A stretch of 13,042 nucleotides of DNA from CAZTDU01 sp050248795 (GTDB taxonomy: Bacteria; Pseudomonadota; Gammaproteobacteria; Burkholderiales; SG8-39), in assembly GCA_050248795.1 (NCBI GenBank), contig JBFWRS010000067.1, positions 1 to 13,042 on the forward strand, read 5' to 3'. This document shows positions 12,884 to 13,042 of this stretch, one piece after another (the first letter of the stretch is position 1; the number at the start of each line of letters is the position of its first letter). The translations under genes were made by a program, and so were the position numbers. A model generated the notes under the pieces. The model saw nothing but the letters and a program-made list of their open reading frames with translations, was not told where the DNA came from and did no database searches.

Positions 12884-13042
12884 CTACCCCTTGGCGTGGG
12901 CGCTGTCCAGCAGGTGCTGCGGCGTGCTGGACACCACCTTGGCATATTGCGGCACGAAGCCCGAGCCGCGGATGTGCTTGATGAACGCGGGCTTGAGCTC
13001 GTTGGCGAGGATCTTGCGGATGCGCGCGTGCTCCTCGATGTC
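12884..13042 (-). CDS. Unrecognised protein, C-terminal 52 residues only (cut by window edge)
   Basis: An open frame enters from the right edge and ends with TAG at 12884-12886, 4 nt before the GST start, so it is probably the upstream member of the same operon. The visible end starts DIEEHARIRKILANEL, continues with KPAFIKHIRGSGFVPQYAK and finishes in VVSSTPQHLLDSAHAKG. It is charged and looks helical and soluble, with no membrane segment. I do not recognise the family from this piece. Codon use with GC-rich third positions matches the neighbours, which supports it being a real gene. Confidence 0.7.
   Translation of the reverse strand, partial: DIEEHARIRKILANELKPAFIKHIRGSGFVPQYAKVVSSTPQHLLDSAHAKG
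12887..12892 (-). promoter_or_regulatory. Ribosome binding site deciding the TTG start of the GST gene
   Basis: On the minus strand AAGGGG lies seven bases before TTG 12879 and inside the last codons of the preceding gene. It supports the rare TTG start, as no ATG or GTG is available at the right place. Confidence 0.6.

Noticed and set aside
1..13042. Search for tRNA, rRNA, CRISPR, insertion sequences, integrases or attachment repeats
   Set aside because: None could be seen by eye; coding density is continuous and codon use uniform, giving no sign of recent mobile-element insertion.

Overview
This is a GC-rich, almost fully coding window in which all fifteen recognisable genes lie on the minus strand. 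The base composition, the Bug/TctC-type solute receptor, the frequent GTG starts with 4-nt stop/start overlaps and the mix of acyl-CoA and aldehyde enzymes suggest a betaproteobacterium, probably Burkholderiales (Alcaligenaceae or Comamonadaceae type). That placement is an inference from style. No tRNA, rRNA, CRISPR array, insertion sequence or integrase was seen.

Reading in the direction of transcription (high to low coordinates), the window starts with the C-terminal end of an unrecognised gene (12884-13042). A maleylacetoacetate isomerase-like zeta-class GST follows (12238-12879). After an 87-bp gap comes a tightly coupled six-gene block: a NadC-family phosphoribosyltransferase (11260-12150), an OMP-decarboxylase-like protein (10535-11263), a HAD phosphatase-like protein (9775-10530), an aldehyde dehydrogenase (8309-9778), a binuclear-metal amidohydrolase (7049-8308) and a stand-alone CinA C-terminal (PncC-type) domain protein (6550-7041). 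Neighbours overlap by 4 nt or are separated by 0-7 nt, so they are very likely co-translated.

The only substantial non-coding stretch is 6368-6549 (182 bp). It holds a candidate sigma70 promoter (TTGACC, 17 bp, GAAGAT on the minus strand) with repeated GCGCACAT boxes at the -10/start region and a 7+3+7 inverted repeat just ahead of the next start codon. This looks like an operator-controlled promoter for the second operon.

The second operon contains a MaoC-like hotdog protein (5918-6367), a catalytic MaoC hydratase (5572-5913), a Rid-family protein (5136-5537), a thiamine-diphosphate enzyme (3472-5139), a secreted TctC-type solute receptor (2494-3462), a crotonase-fold protein (1715-2485) and an NDP-forming acyl-CoA synthetase that runs off the left edge (1-1724). 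Together these suggest uptake of a carboxylate, CoA activation, hydration or other crotonase/hotdog chemistry, and C-C cleavage by the ThDP enzyme.

The most interesting signal is that several enzymes keep their family fold signatures but have altered catalytic or substrate positions. The NadC-like protein lacks the quinolinate-site Arg. The OMPDC-like protein has an atypically spaced Asp/Lys/Asp motif. The crotonase lacks both hydratase glutamates, and the Rid protein lacks the RidA arginine. A NadC-like enzyme directly coupled to an OMPDC-like decarboxylase and a HAD phosphatase is a candidate for an undescribed catabolic route through a ribonucleotide of an N-heteroaromatic carboxylate. This last point is a hypothesis from gene content, not a demonstrated pathway.
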